Assembly (NCBI RefSeq): GCF_009928525.1
Contig: NZ_JAABOK010000006.1
Span: 462,358 to 526,357, forward strand
Reading direction: 5' to 3'
DNA from: Chitinophaga solisilvae
GTDB taxonomy: Bacteria; Bacteroidota; Bacteroidia; Chitinophagales; Chitinophagaceae
DNA: 64,000 nt
Positions 35,686 through 44,952 of the stretch are shown in pieces; within the stretch, counting starts at the first letter, position 1, and every line of letters begins with the position of its first letter. The translations under genes and the position numbers were made by a program. The notes under the pieces are model-generated. The model was not told the origin of the DNA and searched no databases. It was given only the letters and a program-made list of their open reading frames with translations.

Positions 35686-36561
35686 TCAGAGTGTTTTGAA
35701 GGTTGCCGCTACCTGTTCTTTGCCGAAGCCGGCGTCCTGGGCTCTTTTCAGGATAGATTTGATGAAGACGGGGACGTCGGTGCTGATGTTGGACTGGCGG
35801 GCGTGCTGGATAAAGAGGTCCATGCCGTTAGCGCAGATGTCCAGGGAGCTTTCCGGGTTGCTGTAGTCGCCGGACTCGATGGTGTCGCCCTGTCGTTTGA
35901 TCATTTCACCGATAACGGGGGCTACCTGGTGGATCATGTTGCCGAGGGCGCTGATAGGTATGCCTTCTGCGGCAAATACTTTAGCTCCGTGGAAGAAGCC
36001 GGACATAGCACCAAACATGGTGATGAGGAAACCGATGTCCCAGGTGGCGGCAGCGCCGGCATCTTCGCCCATATAGGCGATGCCGCCGGCGAGGGTGCGG
36101 AGGGCGGGCTCGCTTTGCTGCCAGGCTGCGGCAGCACCGGAAACGAAGAGGGGGGTGTCCGGGCGGCCCATCTGGCTGGGAGTAGCGAGGATAGCGCCGT
36201 CGATATACCCTATGCCGTTGGAGGTAGCCCACTGTTCTGCGGTGCGGGCTTCCTGCGGTATGCCCGATGTCAGCTCTACCAGTACCCGTCCTTTCAGGGC
36301 AGCCGTGGCTTCCGGCGTTTGCAGCAGGCTGCTGCTGATATTATAGTTGGTGACGCAGACGATCACGATGGGACTGGCTGTAATGGCTGCCGTCAGTGAG
36401 GCGGGAGCATGAGCGCCGGCAGACTGCAGCGGCGCTGCCTTTTCGGGAGAACGGTTCCATACTGTTACCTCATATCCATGCTGCAGCAAGGTGCCCGCCA
36501 GTACTGCGCCCATATCTCCCAGACCAATTACAGTCACTTTGTTCGTTGTATTTGTTGTCAT
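35686..36561 (-). CDS. NAD(P)-dependent oxidoreductase, imine-reductase / 6PGDH-like
   Basis: 291 residues. N-terminal Rossmann domain with GLGDMG (about 13-18) and NRSPEKAAPLQSAGA, followed by VCVTNYN, then LDGAILATPSQMG-like substrate-side motif (DGAILATPSQMG) and a helical C-terminal dimerisation domain (WDIGFLITMFGAMSGFFHGAKVFAAEG). This layout is that of imine reductases, which reduce cyclic imines with NADPH, and of related beta-hydroxyacid dehydrogenases. It is divergent from an HxlR regulator, which probably controls it. Confidence 0.9.
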   Translation of the reverse strand: MTTNTTNKVTVIGLGDMGAVLAGTLLQHGYEVTVWNRSPEKAAPLQSAGAHAPASLTAAITASPIVIVCVTNYNISSSLLQTPEATAALKGRVLVELTSGIPQEARTAEQWATSNGIGYIDGAILATPSQMGRPDTPLFVSGAAAAWQQSEPALRTLAGGIAYMGEDAGAAATWDIGFLITMFGAMSGFFHGAKVFAAEGIPISALGNMIHQVAPVIGEMIKRQGDTIESGDYSNPESSLDICANGMDLFIQHARQSNISTDVPVFIKSILKRAQDAGFGKEQVAATFKTL

Positions 36562-36729
36562 CGTCGTTTGTTTTTTACCGGGACAAATGTGGGAATAACC
36601 AGGAAGGTGAACAATACGGGGAGAAATAATTCAGCGGGGGAAAATTTTATCCCTATTGGTCCATGGCGGTTTCCGGCTGAGGAGGTAAGCGGTAAATGGC
36701 GTATCTTTAGCGTCAAATTAAAGTGAACC

Positions 36730-37077
36730 ATGTACGAAAAGAAAATTCCGGAAAACCTGGACTGTGGTATCAGCATCGCTATTAAAGTACTGGGCGGAAA
36801 ATGGAAGGCCTGGATCATCGATAAAATCAATATAGGCGTACGGCGTCCCAGCGAGCTGCATCGCGATATTTATCTGGCCAGTCCGCGGGTAGTGAACATG
36901 CACCTGAAGGAGCTGGAGGACATGGGCATCATCTACAAAAAGACGTATCATGAAATTCCGCTACGGGTGGAATATTACCTGACTGCGCTGGGAGAGAGCG
37001 TTCTGCCGGTGATTGCCGCCATGGAAAAATGGGGCAATGAGCAGCGGGAGCACTTCGATCAGGCGGTAAGCCTATAG
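36730..37077 (+). CDS. HxlR family transcriptional regulator
   Basis: 115 residues with the winged helix of the HxlR family: GGKWKAWIIDKINIGVRRPSELHRDI, ASPRVVNMHLKELEDMGIIYKKTY and PLRVEYYLTALGESV. A Cys near the N-terminus (DCGISI, Cys12) is where HxlR-type redox and aldehyde sensors carry their reactive Cys. Divergent from the imine-reductase-like gene with a 168-bp gap, so it is the likely regulator of that gene. Confidence 0.93.
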   Translation: MYEKKIPENLDCGISIAIKVLGGKWKAWIIDKINIGVRRPSELHRDIYLASPRVVNMHLKELEDMGIIYKKTYHEIPLRVEYYLTALGESVLPVIAAMEKWGNEQREHFDQAVSL

Positions 37078-37160
37078 CAATCATCACGTTAACCCCTGTA
37101 CGCAATCCGGAAAAAAAATCTGCTGCTTTTCCGCTTAAAATTTCCTGATCTCGCAAACGA

Positions 37161-37185
37161 TTCCATCCGTTATGGAATAATTTTG
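37161..37185 (+). promoter_or_regulatory. Promoter and palindrome before siderophore operon
   Basis: TTCCAT-CCGTT-ATGGAA (37161-37177) is directly followed by TAATTTTG (37178-37185), a TAnnTTTG -7 box, giving a leader of about 195 nt before the receptor gene. A repressor bound to the palindrome would block the promoter, which suits an iron-regulated operon. No Fur box consensus is visible, so the regulator is unknown. The rest of 37078-37380 shows no gene and no riboswitch I recognise. Confidence 0.5.
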
Positions 37186-37380
37186 CAGACAGATTAATAC
37201 CTATATCGTTGATTGTACACAGATCCGGTTGTTGTTTAACCGGTTGAGGCCATTACACCAGGCCGTCTGCACTTTGGTATTTCAATCCGTGTATCACGCA
37301 AAAATGAAGGGGGAAGCCCCGTCCGGCATTTTATTGCCAGAATTTCAATCATCAGTTAAAAGATATCAATACATCAGGAA

Positions 37381-39768
37381 ATGCAGCACATGACAAAGAT
37401 TCTACTGACAGGCTTTTTAAGTATCATTACCTTATTCGCCCTTGCCCAGTCAGATGGCGGAGCTTCTATCAGCGGCCGTCTGACAGACGAGGCCGGTAAC
37501 GGTATTCCGGGTGCCTCCATCAGGTTACAGCAGGGCAAAGCGCTGGCTATCACCAATGTGGACGGCGCCTACCTGGTAAAAAAAATCGCACCGGGAAAAC
37601 ATGTACTGGTTGTTTCTGCCGTGGGATATAAAAATGAGCAGTCTGCCATAGAGGTAACCGCCGGCCAGCAGCTGGTACTGCATTTCAACATGAAGGCTGC
37701 CGTGAGCGAAATCGGTGAAGTGGCAGTACTGGGCCGCTCTGCAGCAAAAGAGGTGAACAGACAGGCCTTCAACGTTACCGCCGTTGACGCCAAAAAATTA
37801 TACAACTCCACCCTGGACCTGTCGCACGCACTGGACCGCGTTTCCGGTGTCCGCGTACGTGAAACCGGCGGCCTCGGCTCCCGGATGAACTTCTCCCTGA
37901 ACGGCTTCACCGGCAAACAGGTGAAATTTTTCCTGGACGGCGTGCCTATGGATAACTTCGGCTCTTCTTTCCAGCTGAATAATATTCCTATCAATCTTGC
38001 TGAAAGAATTGAAGTGTACAAAGGCGTAGTGCCTATCTGGCTGGGTGCTGACGCACTGGGCGGCGCTATCAATATTGTTACCGGCAACAGCCGCAAAACA
38101 TACGTGGACGCTTCCTACTCCTACGGTTCCTTCAACACCCACCGCTCCGCCATTAACGCCGGATATACCGCCAACAGCGGATTCACCGTGCAGGTAAGCG
38201 CTTTCCAGAACTACTCCGATAACAACTACCGGGTACGCGTGGATGTGGCAGATCTTAAAACAAAAGAATATTTCCCGCGTCAGTGGGTAAGAAGATTCCA
38301 TGATACTTACCATAACGAAACCGTTATTGCCAACGTAGGTGTGGTAGGAAAAAAATATGCAGATAAGTTGCTGGTTGGTCTGACACTGGGTCAGAACTAT
38401 GCTGAAATGCAGACCGGCGCACGTATGACCACCGTATTCGGACAATGGCACCGCAGAGGTACCACGGTAATGCCTACCCTGAAATACCAGGTAAAAGACC
38501 TGTTCGTAAAAGGGCTGAACCTGAGTGTTAACGGTAACTACAACCTGGGGTACGAACAGAATATCGATACTTCTTCCAGAAGATACAACTGGTTCGGCGA
38601 TTATTCCTATAACATGGGCCAGGGCGGAGAGCTTACCAGAACCATGTATAAATTCCGTAACCACAACGGACTGGGAACGGCTAACCTCAGCTACCAGCTG
38701 AGCCCTAAGCACTCCTTCATGGTGAACAACGTGTTCTCTACGTTCAAGCGTTCCGGTAGTGATGAACTGTATCCGAATGATGAAAAATACGATCAGCCTA
38801 AGAAAGTAAGCAAAAATATTCTCGGACTGGGATATAAATTCGAATACAACGAAAAATGGAATACTTCCGTCTTTGTAAAGAACTACTCTCAGGTAAACAG
38901 CTACGCGAAAAGCTATAACCCCAGCGGCGGATGGGGCGACGTAGCCTACACGCAGATGCGCATACGCTACAGCAACCAGGGTTACGGACTGGCTACCACC
39001 TACTTCATTAAACCTACGCTGCAGCTGAAAGCATCTTACGAGAAAAGCTACCGTATGCCGGAAACAGAAGAACTGTTCGGCGACGTTGTGCTGCTGGAAG
39101 GTAACATAGACCTGCGTCCTGAAAGCAGCCATAACTATAACTTCGGTGTCAGCTACCAGACAAAGATCAACCAGGACCACCGCCTGAGCTTCGATGGCTC
39201 CTTCCTGTACCGCGATGCCAAAGATTATATCAGACCAACGCTGAACCAGAACCAGAGCATGCAGACCTACGGCAACCTGGCCAGCGTAACCAATATGGGC
39301 CTGGATGGTGAAATCCGTTACTCTTACAAGCAGTTTCTTACTGCCGGTGTAAACGCTACCTACCAGAACCTGCGCAACAACACCCGCATTGAACAGGGAC
39401 AGAAGGAAGAAAGCTCGCTTTACCGTGACCGTATTCCCAATATGCCCTTCCTGTTCGGTAATGCTGATGCATCCCTGTTTTTCAGAAACGTGCTGAAGAA
39501 AGGCAACATGCTCACCATCGGATATAACTTCCTGTATGTACATGAGTATTATCTCTCATGGCCTAGTCAGGGTACAGACAGGAAAAAAATGATGATCCCC
39601 CGCCAGTTTAACCAGGACGTGAATATCGTTTACACCCTGGCTAACGGTAAGTATAACATTGCACTGGAATGTAAGAACCTGGTAGACAACAGGCAGTATG
39701 ATAACTTCAGTCTGCAGAAACCAGGCAGGGCTTTCAACGCCAAGGTGAGATATTTTTTCAGTAAATAA
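37381..39768 (+). CDS. TonB-dependent receptor (siderophore type)
   Basis: 795 residues with a signal peptide (MTKILLTGFLSIITLFALAQ; Met1 or Met4). A CarboxypepD-reg-like domain (about 28-110, ISGRLTDEAGNGIPGASIRL), a plug domain (about 125-240, with LDRVSGVRVRETGG and LGADALGGAINIVTG) and a 22-strand barrel ending in aromatic YFFSK follow. It lacks SusC features such as an STN domain and is shorter. With the downstream DUF4374 and PepSY proteins it forms a typical Bacteroidota ferric-siderophore uptake set. Confidence 0.93.
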   Translation: MQHMTKILLTGFLSIITLFALAQSDGGASISGRLTDEAGNGIPGASIRLQQGKALAITNVDGAYLVKKIAPGKHVLVVSAVGYKNEQSAIEVTAGQQLVLHFNMKAAVSEIGEVAVLGRSAAKEVNRQAFNVTAVDAKKLYNSTLDLSHALDRVSGVRVRETGGLGSRMNFSLNGFTGKQVKFFLDGVPMDNFGSSFQLNNIPINLAERIEVYKGVVPIWLGADALGGAINIVTGNSRKTYVDASYSYGSFNTHRSAINAGYTANSGFTVQVSAFQNYSDNNYRVRVDVADLKTKEYFPRQWVRRFHDTYHNETVIANVGVVGKKYADKLLVGLTLGQNYAEMQTGARMTTVFGQWHRRGTTVMPTLKYQVKDLFVKGLNLSVNGNYNLGYEQNIDTSSRRYNWFGDYSYNMGQGGELTRTMYKFRNHNGLGTANLSYQLSPKHSFMVNNVFSTFKRSGSDELYPNDEKYDQPKKVSKNILGLGYKFEYNEKWNTSVFVKNYSQVNSYAKSYNPSGGWGDVAYTQMRIRYSNQGYGLATTYFIKPTLQLKASYEKSYRMPETEELFGDVVLLEGNIDLRPESSHNYNFGVSYQTKINQDHRLSFDGSFLYRDAKDYIRPTLNQNQSMQTYGNLASVTNMGLDGEIRYSYKQFLTAGVNATYQNLRNNTRIEQGQKEESSLYRDRIPNMPFLFGNADASLFFRNVLKKGNMLTIGYNFLYVHEYYLSWPSQGTDRKKMMIPRQFNQDVNIVYTLANGKYNIALECKNLVDNRQYDNFSLQKPGRAFNAKVRYFFSK

Positions 39769-39798
39769 ACAAAGACCGGGATCTAAAAATAATCAGAC

Positions 39799-41040
39799 AT
39801 GAAGAAGATGAACAAGATATTAGCAGCACTGGCATTCGGCGCAATTTTCCTGGGCTCCTGCGATAAGGAAGATCAGATGGGTACCGTTGACTTTGTAGAA
39901 TATGAACCCAAGGGAAATATCAAATACGTTATAACGGCAACGCCTATAGGAACTACCGGTATCGCAGACTACCTGCTTACGGCAGACAACCTGAGCGGTG
40001 GTATGATCAGCACCAGGGGGAATGGTATAGAGCAGGATGGTTCCTACCGTTACTACATGACACATAAAGGCCGTTTCTTCAGCCTGCTGTATGGCCAGGG
40101 TAATCCCGGCGATGTGACCACGTATCGCATGCAACCCAACGGCGAGCTGGTGAAGACAAAATATTTCCAGACAGAAACAGTGCAGGCATTTACCAAAATA
40201 AATGATGAACTGCTGCTGATAAAGATCCCGCGTTCCGGTCAGCCGAACGCTATGTTCTTCCGTATCGATGCCCTGCAATCCAGGATGATAGACCAGAAGC
40301 CGGTGAATATTGTAGACCTGGCCGCCAACGGCGAGCGGGCGCACTTCACCTGGGCCACGCAGGTAGGCAATAAGGTGTTTGCCCCGTACATGAGCATCAA
40401 AGGCTGCTGCGGCGATGCTTTCGGTACCGCTTATCCGGATAGCAGCTGGGTGGCTGTTTTCTCTTATCCTGCCCTGGAGCTGGAAAAAGTTATCCGCGAT
40501 AACCGCACGAGCTTCATCGGTAACTATTTCAACAACGGACTGGCAGTAGTGGAAAATGGTGATGTATATGGTTTTTCACCGGCATCCGCCAAACTGAATT
40601 CACAGCTGACCACTACCAGACCTTCTGCTATGGTGCGTATCCTGAAAGGCACCACAGAGTTTGATAAGAGCTATTTCTTCAATGTAGAGGAAAAATCCGG
40701 CGGACATCATATTTCAACACAAACTTATCTCGGCAATAATAAATTCCTGCTGACCATGTATGGCACACCGAAAAGTACTTCCGGTTACCTGAGACTGGCG
40801 CTGGTAGATGTGGTTTCCCAGCAGTTTACCTGGCTGAAAGGCGCGCCGGAAGAGATCAACAGTGTTTCAGCCGCATATAATAACAACACAGGTACAGAAG
40901 ACGGGAAAATCGGCTATGTAGGGGTGAACACTACCTCCGGTAGCCAGGTGTATAAAATTGATATTCAGTCAGGCGTTGCTTCCCCCGGATTGAAGGTCGA
41001 CGGGGGCACTATCACGGCCATTACCAAGATGGAGTATTAA
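39799..41040 (+). CDS. DUF4374 lipoprotein of siderophore uptake operon
   Basis: 413 residues with lipobox FLGSC (Cys21), so probably on the outer membrane. The remainder is a beta-propeller-like DUF4374 domain with repeated segments such as YLLTADNLSGGMISTRGNG, DGSYRYYMTHKGRFFSLLYGQGNPG and AHFTWATQVGNKVFAPYMSIKG. DUF4374 proteins are commonly coded between a TonB receptor and a PepSY protein in Bacteroidota; a ferric-siderophore-binding role is likely by context. Confidence 0.9.
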   Translation: MKKMNKILAALAFGAIFLGSCDKEDQMGTVDFVEYEPKGNIKYVITATPIGTTGIADYLLTADNLSGGMISTRGNGIEQDGSYRYYMTHKGRFFSLLYGQGNPGDVTTYRMQPNGELVKTKYFQTETVQAFTKINDELLLIKIPRSGQPNAMFFRIDALQSRMIDQKPVNIVDLAANGERAHFTWATQVGNKVFAPYMSIKGCCGDAFGTAYPDSSWVAVFSYPALELEKVIRDNRTSFIGNYFNNGLAVVENGDVYGFSPASAKLNSQLTTTRPSAMVRILKGTTEFDKSYFFNVEEKSGGHHISTQTYLGNNKFLLTMYGTPKSTSGYLRLALVDVVSQQFTWLKGAPEEINSVSAAYNNNTGTEDGKIGYVGVNTTSGSQVYKIDIQSGVASPGLKVDGGTITAITKMEY

Positions 41041-41061
41041 TCATCATAAATTCTGCTGCGT

Positions 41062-42306
41062 ATGAAAGTCGGATCAAATAATACAGCCAAAAAAAGACCG
41101 GATTCCAGGTCCCGTTTCTATCGTATTTCGGCCTGGTTGCATCTGTGGCTGGGATTGGTCGCTGGCATCATCTTCGTGATCGTCTGCCTCACCGGTTGCA
41201 TATGGGTATTCAATGAAGAAATCACTACCATGCTGGAACCGGAAACCAGGGTGGCAGTACAACATAACCGCCCGGTGATTACGCCTTCGCGGATCATGGA
41301 AGTTGTAGACAAGGAGTTTCCGGGAAAAATTCCCGGTGGTGTTACCTACAGAGAAGGTAAAACAGTGGAAGTGTATGTCGGCGAGCGCCGGGGAGGCTCT
41401 ATACTGAAACTGAATCCGTATACCGGCGAGGTGGTGAAGAAAGAAATACGTAAAGAAGGGCAGACAGGTTTCTTCCGCTGGATATTAAACGGACATCGTT
41501 TCCTGTGGCTGCCCTACAAGATAGGACGGCCTATCATCAACTACAGTACGCTGGTATGCGTTATTACGCTGCTCACCGGTCTGGTATTATGGTGGCCCAA
41601 ACGCTGGAATAAAAATACCCGTAACCAGAGCTTCAAAATTAAGTGGGGCGCCAGTTTCAAACGGGTGAACTACGATCTGCATAATGTACTGGGCTTTTAT
41701 GCCCTCCTGATCCTGCTGGCCATCGGGCTTACCGGTATGGTTTGGGGAATAGAATGGTTCAGCAAAGGGCTGTACTGGGCTACCTCCGGCGGACGCACAC
41801 TTCCGGAGTATGTAGAGGCTAAATCAGATACCACGCAGGCAGGAAAGCATACATACACCCTGGCAGCAGCTATGGACAAAGCCTGGCAGGAGGTAACTAC
41901 TAAACATCCGCAGGCATCCGGCTTTTATCTGACTTTCCCCGTGAAGAAACGTCCCGAAGCTGCTATTGCCATCTATGTATATCCCAGCAAAGGAAGATTC
42001 TTCGACAGCCAGGGATATATGTTTGACCAGTATACGCTGTCGCCTGTAAAGGCCAATAAACTGTATGAGCAATCTTATCAGGAGGCCGCCTTTGGCGACA
42101 GGCTCCGTAAGATGAACTATGATATTCACGTCGGCAGTATCCTGGGGTTACCGGGCAAATTCCTTGCCTTCTTTGCCAGCCTCATCGGCGCATCCTTACC
42201 TATTACCGGAGCTATCGTCTATTTCGGAAAGAAAAAGAAGAAAAAGAAACCACCGGTGGTAAAAGCGACGAAAGCAGTGAAAGCGGAAAAAATACTTCAG
42301 CATTAA
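41062..42306 (+). CDS. PepSY-associated TM helix protein (siderophore iron reductase type)
   Basis: 414 residues with four membrane segments: WLHLWLGLVAGIIFVIVCLTGCIWVF near the start, NYSTLVCVITLLTGLVLWW, GFYALLILLAIGLTGMVWG and a last one near 370-390, with PepSY domains in between. Several His residues at the helices (LHLWLG, HRFLW, YDLHNVLGFYA, YDIHVGSILG) could bind haem, as in inner-membrane reductases that release iron from siderophores. The C-terminal tail is Lys-rich. Last gene of the operon. Confidence 0.91.
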   Translation: MKVGSNNTAKKRPDSRSRFYRISAWLHLWLGLVAGIIFVIVCLTGCIWVFNEEITTMLEPETRVAVQHNRPVITPSRIMEVVDKEFPGKIPGGVTYREGKTVEVYVGERRGGSILKLNPYTGEVVKKEIRKEGQTGFFRWILNGHRFLWLPYKIGRPIINYSTLVCVITLLTGLVLWWPKRWNKNTRNQSFKIKWGASFKRVNYDLHNVLGFYALLILLAIGLTGMVWGIEWFSKGLYWATSGGRTLPEYVEAKSDTTQAGKHTYTLAAAMDKAWQEVTTKHPQASGFYLTFPVKKRPEAAIAIYVYPSKGRFFDSQGYMFDQYTLSPVKANKLYEQSYQEAAFGDRLRKMNYDIHVGSILGLPGKFLAFFASLIGASLPITGAIVYFGKKKKKKKPPVVKATKAVKAEKILQH

Positions 42307-42432
42307 TTAAGAATTACGAATTGCGAATTACGAATTACGAATGAGGAGCGAAGACATAAGCGAAGAAGTAAATTAATCTTCGTTTAGTTCTTCGCTTCTA
42401 CATTCGTAATTCGCAATTCGTAATTCATAATT
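42305..42432. repeat. Long palindromic intergenic repeat, copy 4
   Basis: An imperfect palindrome with the same outer words as copy 2 (AATTACGAATTGCGAATTACG); the left arm carries one extra 8-bp unit. The right arm extends into the 3' end of the minus-strand LamG gene, where it codes the last 14 residues. It lies between convergent genes, beginning at the PepSY stop codon. Confidence 0.9.
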
Positions 42433-43565
42433 ATTTCCTCCACATCATCCCATCTTGCTACAATTCCCCAGCCATAGAAATCATTTGCCACCCCGATCAG
42501 TAGTTCGTTGCCGCCTTTTTTCAGGGGGAGTGTGAGGGTCGTGTTTTCCAGGGAGCATCTGCCGGCAGGCGTTTTCATGATGAGTGCGCCGAAAGTATTT
42601 TTATCTGCCAGGAGTAATGAGCCGTTGAGGTATATCCATATGTCATCGCTGAAGCCGAGGCGTAATTGTTTGTTCAGGTCGGCGTTGGCCTGTATGCTGG
42701 TTTTAAGCCATACTATTCTTCTCTCTTTTGAAGCGCCGAATTTGCGGGTGAGGTTGATGAGTCCTCTGCGTTCCGCCCGGATGGTATCCCAGCCGGTGCT
42801 GTTTGCTGTGTATTTACGGGAGCTGAAAATATCGGTACCTGCGGGGATGATGGCAGGCTGGCTAACCAGCCAGCTGCGCAGATAGCGGGTATCGTTGGAT
42901 ACCGGATCTATGCCGGGAAGCGGGGAGAGGCCGGCTGGTTGTCCGGGTTGCACCATGAGATTGGCAATAGCTACCGGGCCATCGAAGGCGATGGAGCCGC
43001 TCTGGCTGTTGCCTTCCAGTTGCGGTACCTGAAGTATGGGATGCTCCATATCATTTACAAATACTGCCAGCTGTTTGCCGGAGATGACCAGCTTAACATG
43101 GTTCCACTGATGGAGCTGATAGCTGGCGCCAGCCTGGAAATGATGGTACATATCCCACATGTTGGTACCGGAGAGCATGGGAGCATATTGTGTGGCGTAG
43201 AAAGCCTCCGGATGGCCGGCATTATCTGCGCGGAAGTAAAATATTTCACTTTCCAGTGCGGAGCTTCTCCTGAAATAGATGCCGGTGAAAGTTTTTTCCA
43301 TTGGCTCCATATCGTATTCAATGATGCCATCAGTCATGTTGAAGTCTTTCAGCACCAGCTGTCCTTTTCCTTTCAGGATGACGGCCGGTACAGATTTGTG
43401 CGTGGTGAAGGTGGCTATCTTGTTTTCATCTTCCCAGCTGGCAGGTTGTAAAGGGATGGTGATAGCGCCTTTGTTTTTCGTAGATGCGCCGACGTTGGTC
43501 CGTTGCTGAGCGCCTGCCTGTGTTGTTGCTAAGAGCATAATCGCCGCGGCTGTTTTCCAGATCAT
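42384..43565 (-). CDS. Secreted LamG/DUF1080-like protein with repeat-derived C-terminus
   Basis: Start at ATG 43565 gives 393 residues and a good signal peptide (MIWKTAAAIMLLATTQAGAQ); the longer frame to 43781 overlaps the divergent gene and is rejected. Residues about 25-190 are a jelly-roll of the LamG/DUF1080 kind (LVLKDFNMTDGIIEYDMEPM, GIYFRRSSALESEIFYFRAD, HQWNHVKLVISGKQLAVFVND). The second half (about 230-375) looks like a beta-galactosidase-type jelly roll. The last residues, MNYELRITNVEAKN, are read from palindromic repeat copy 4 and are not part of the protein family. Function unknown. Confidence 0.82.
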   Translation of the reverse strand: MIWKTAAAIMLLATTQAGAQQRTNVGASTKNKGAITIPLQPASWEDENKIATFTTHKSVPAVILKGKGQLVLKDFNMTDGIIEYDMEPMEKTFTGIYFRRSSALESEIFYFRADNAGHPEAFYATQYAPMLSGTNMWDMYHHFQAGASYQLHQWNHVKLVISGKQLAVFVNDMEHPILQVPQLEGNSQSGSIAFDGPVAIANLMVQPGQPAGLSPLPGIDPVSNDTRYLRSWLVSQPAIIPAGTDIFSSRKYTANSTGWDTIRAERRGLINLTRKFGASKERRIVWLKTSIQANADLNKQLRLGFSDDIWIYLNGSLLLADKNTFGALIMKTPAGRCSLENTTLTLPLKKGGNELLIGVANDFYGWGIVARWDDVEEIIMNYELRITNVEAKN

Positions 43566-43698
43566 GATGTGTTGGATTTTAATGTAAAAGAATACAGCCG
43601 CTAAAATGAATAATGAGTAACTTGAAAGCCATTCAACCCGGAAACAAGTTGATGCAAGTACGTTCAAGTTGATAATGCTATGTGCTTTAGTTTGAAAT

Positions 43699-44952
43699 AT
43701 GGATGAAAATATTTTAATACGTGAGTGCCTGTCAGCCGTAGAAAAGCGGTTGAACTGGGGTAGCAGCCAGGAGTGGACCACCTACGACTTTGAAAAACTG
43801 AGTGTGGAGATACAGGAATCCACTGGGGTAACGTTGAGTATCACCACCTTGAAAAGATTATGGGGCCGGCTGGAATATCATCACATGCCGGCAGTGACCA
43901 CGTTGAATACAATGGCCAGGTTTGCCGGATATGCAGACTGGCGCGATTTTAAAAAGCAGCAGGGAACAGCGGCGGTAGTTGTTCCGGCTGAACCGGCAGT
44001 GACAACAGCGGCAACGCCGCGTATATCCATCCGGGTGATGCTTCCGGTGCTACTGTTGCTCGCAGCAGGCGGATTTGCATTCTGGAAAAGCAGCAACACC
44101 ACCGTGAGCCGGTCAGCGGATTATACCTTTGTCAGCAACAAAACAATGAGTGCGGGCGTCCCCAATTCTGTTATTTTCAGTTATGATGCTACTGCAGCCA
44201 ACGATACCGTTTTCATAGCACAGAGCTGGGATGTTAGCCGTAAAACAGCTGTACCCAAAGACCAGCACCGGTATTCCACCATTTACTATTATCCTGGTTA
44301 TTACAGGGCCAAGCTGATGACAGGAGAGAACATCGTGAAAGAGCATGACCTCATGATAACCTCCGGCGGCTGGGTAGCGCTGATTGAACAGGAAAAGGTG
44401 CCTGTGTACATCAGGCCGGAAACTTTTCAGCAGGATACTGTCATTAGTGTGAATGAAGCAACGCTGGCCGCCTATAATATACCGATGCAGCCAGTCACGC
44501 CGCAGCTGCGTTTCATCAATGTAAAAGATATGCCGGGGCTGATGAATGACCATTTCACCCTGGAAACTACCATAAAAACCACCTACCGTGAGGGCTCCGC
44601 CGCATGTCAGTTTGCGGATCTCTTGATATTATGCAAAAACGATGTAATTATTGTACCACTCAGTGCAAAAGGATGTGTGGGAGAGCTCAGCCTGCTGGCC
44701 AGAGGGGCTTCCGTGAAAAGCAGTCAGGCTGACCTGTCGGGTTTCGGATGCGATCTTACCCAATGGGTGAAAGTGCGGGTAGAAGCCAGCGGAACACACA
44801 TGCGTTTCCTGGTAAATGATAAAGCAGCCTATACGCTGGAAGCAAAGCGGCCACCCACCGGTATTGTAGGACTGCAATACCGGTTTAACGGGACAGGAGC
44901 TATTAAGGACACGCGGTTTGTGGCTGACAGAGATACGGTGGTGATGAAATAA
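43699..44952 (+). CDS. Membrane protein with N-terminal HTH-like and C-terminal LamG-like domains
   Basis: 417 residues. The first about 90 (SVEIQESTGVTLSITTLKRLWG, AVTTLNTMARFAGYADWRDFKKQ) match a domain seen at the N-terminus of many Bacteroidota proteins and look like a DNA-binding HTH. A membrane segment (about 111-128, RVMLPVLLLLAAGGFAFW) follows, then a periplasmic region ending in a LamG/jelly-roll-like domain (TLETTIKTTYREGSAACQFADLLI, WVKVRVEASGTHMRFLVND). This is the layout of a one-component membrane-bound regulator with an outside sensor. It is divergent from the secreted LamG-like gene, which is a likely target or partner. Confidence 0.78.
   Translation: MDENILIRECLSAVEKRLNWGSSQEWTTYDFEKLSVEIQESTGVTLSITTLKRLWGRLEYHHMPAVTTLNTMARFAGYADWRDFKKQQGTAAVVVPAEPAVTTAATPRISIRVMLPVLLLLAAGGFAFWKSSNTTVSRSADYTFVSNKTMSAGVPNSVIFSYDATAANDTVFIAQSWDVSRKTAVPKDQHRYSTIYYYPGYYRAKLMTGENIVKEHDLMITSGGWVALIEQEKVPVYIRPETFQQDTVISVNEATLAAYNIPMQPVTPQLRFINVKDMPGLMNDHFTLETTIKTTYREGSAACQFADLLILCKNDVIIVPLSAKGCVGELSLLARGASVKSSQADLSGFGCDLTQWVKVRVEASGTHMRFLVNDKAAYTLEAKRPPTGIVGLQYRFNGTGAIKDTRFVADRDTVVMK

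Noticed and set aside
37078..37380. Cobalamin-type riboswitch before the TonB receptor
   Set aside because: The 303-bp gap has small hairpins, but I could not find the conserved B12-box or a pseudoknot layout, and the operon is of the siderophore type.
37798..39543. 581-codon minus-strand frame inside the TonB receptor gene
   Set aside because: Shadow of a clear TonB receptor gene; no recognisable domain.
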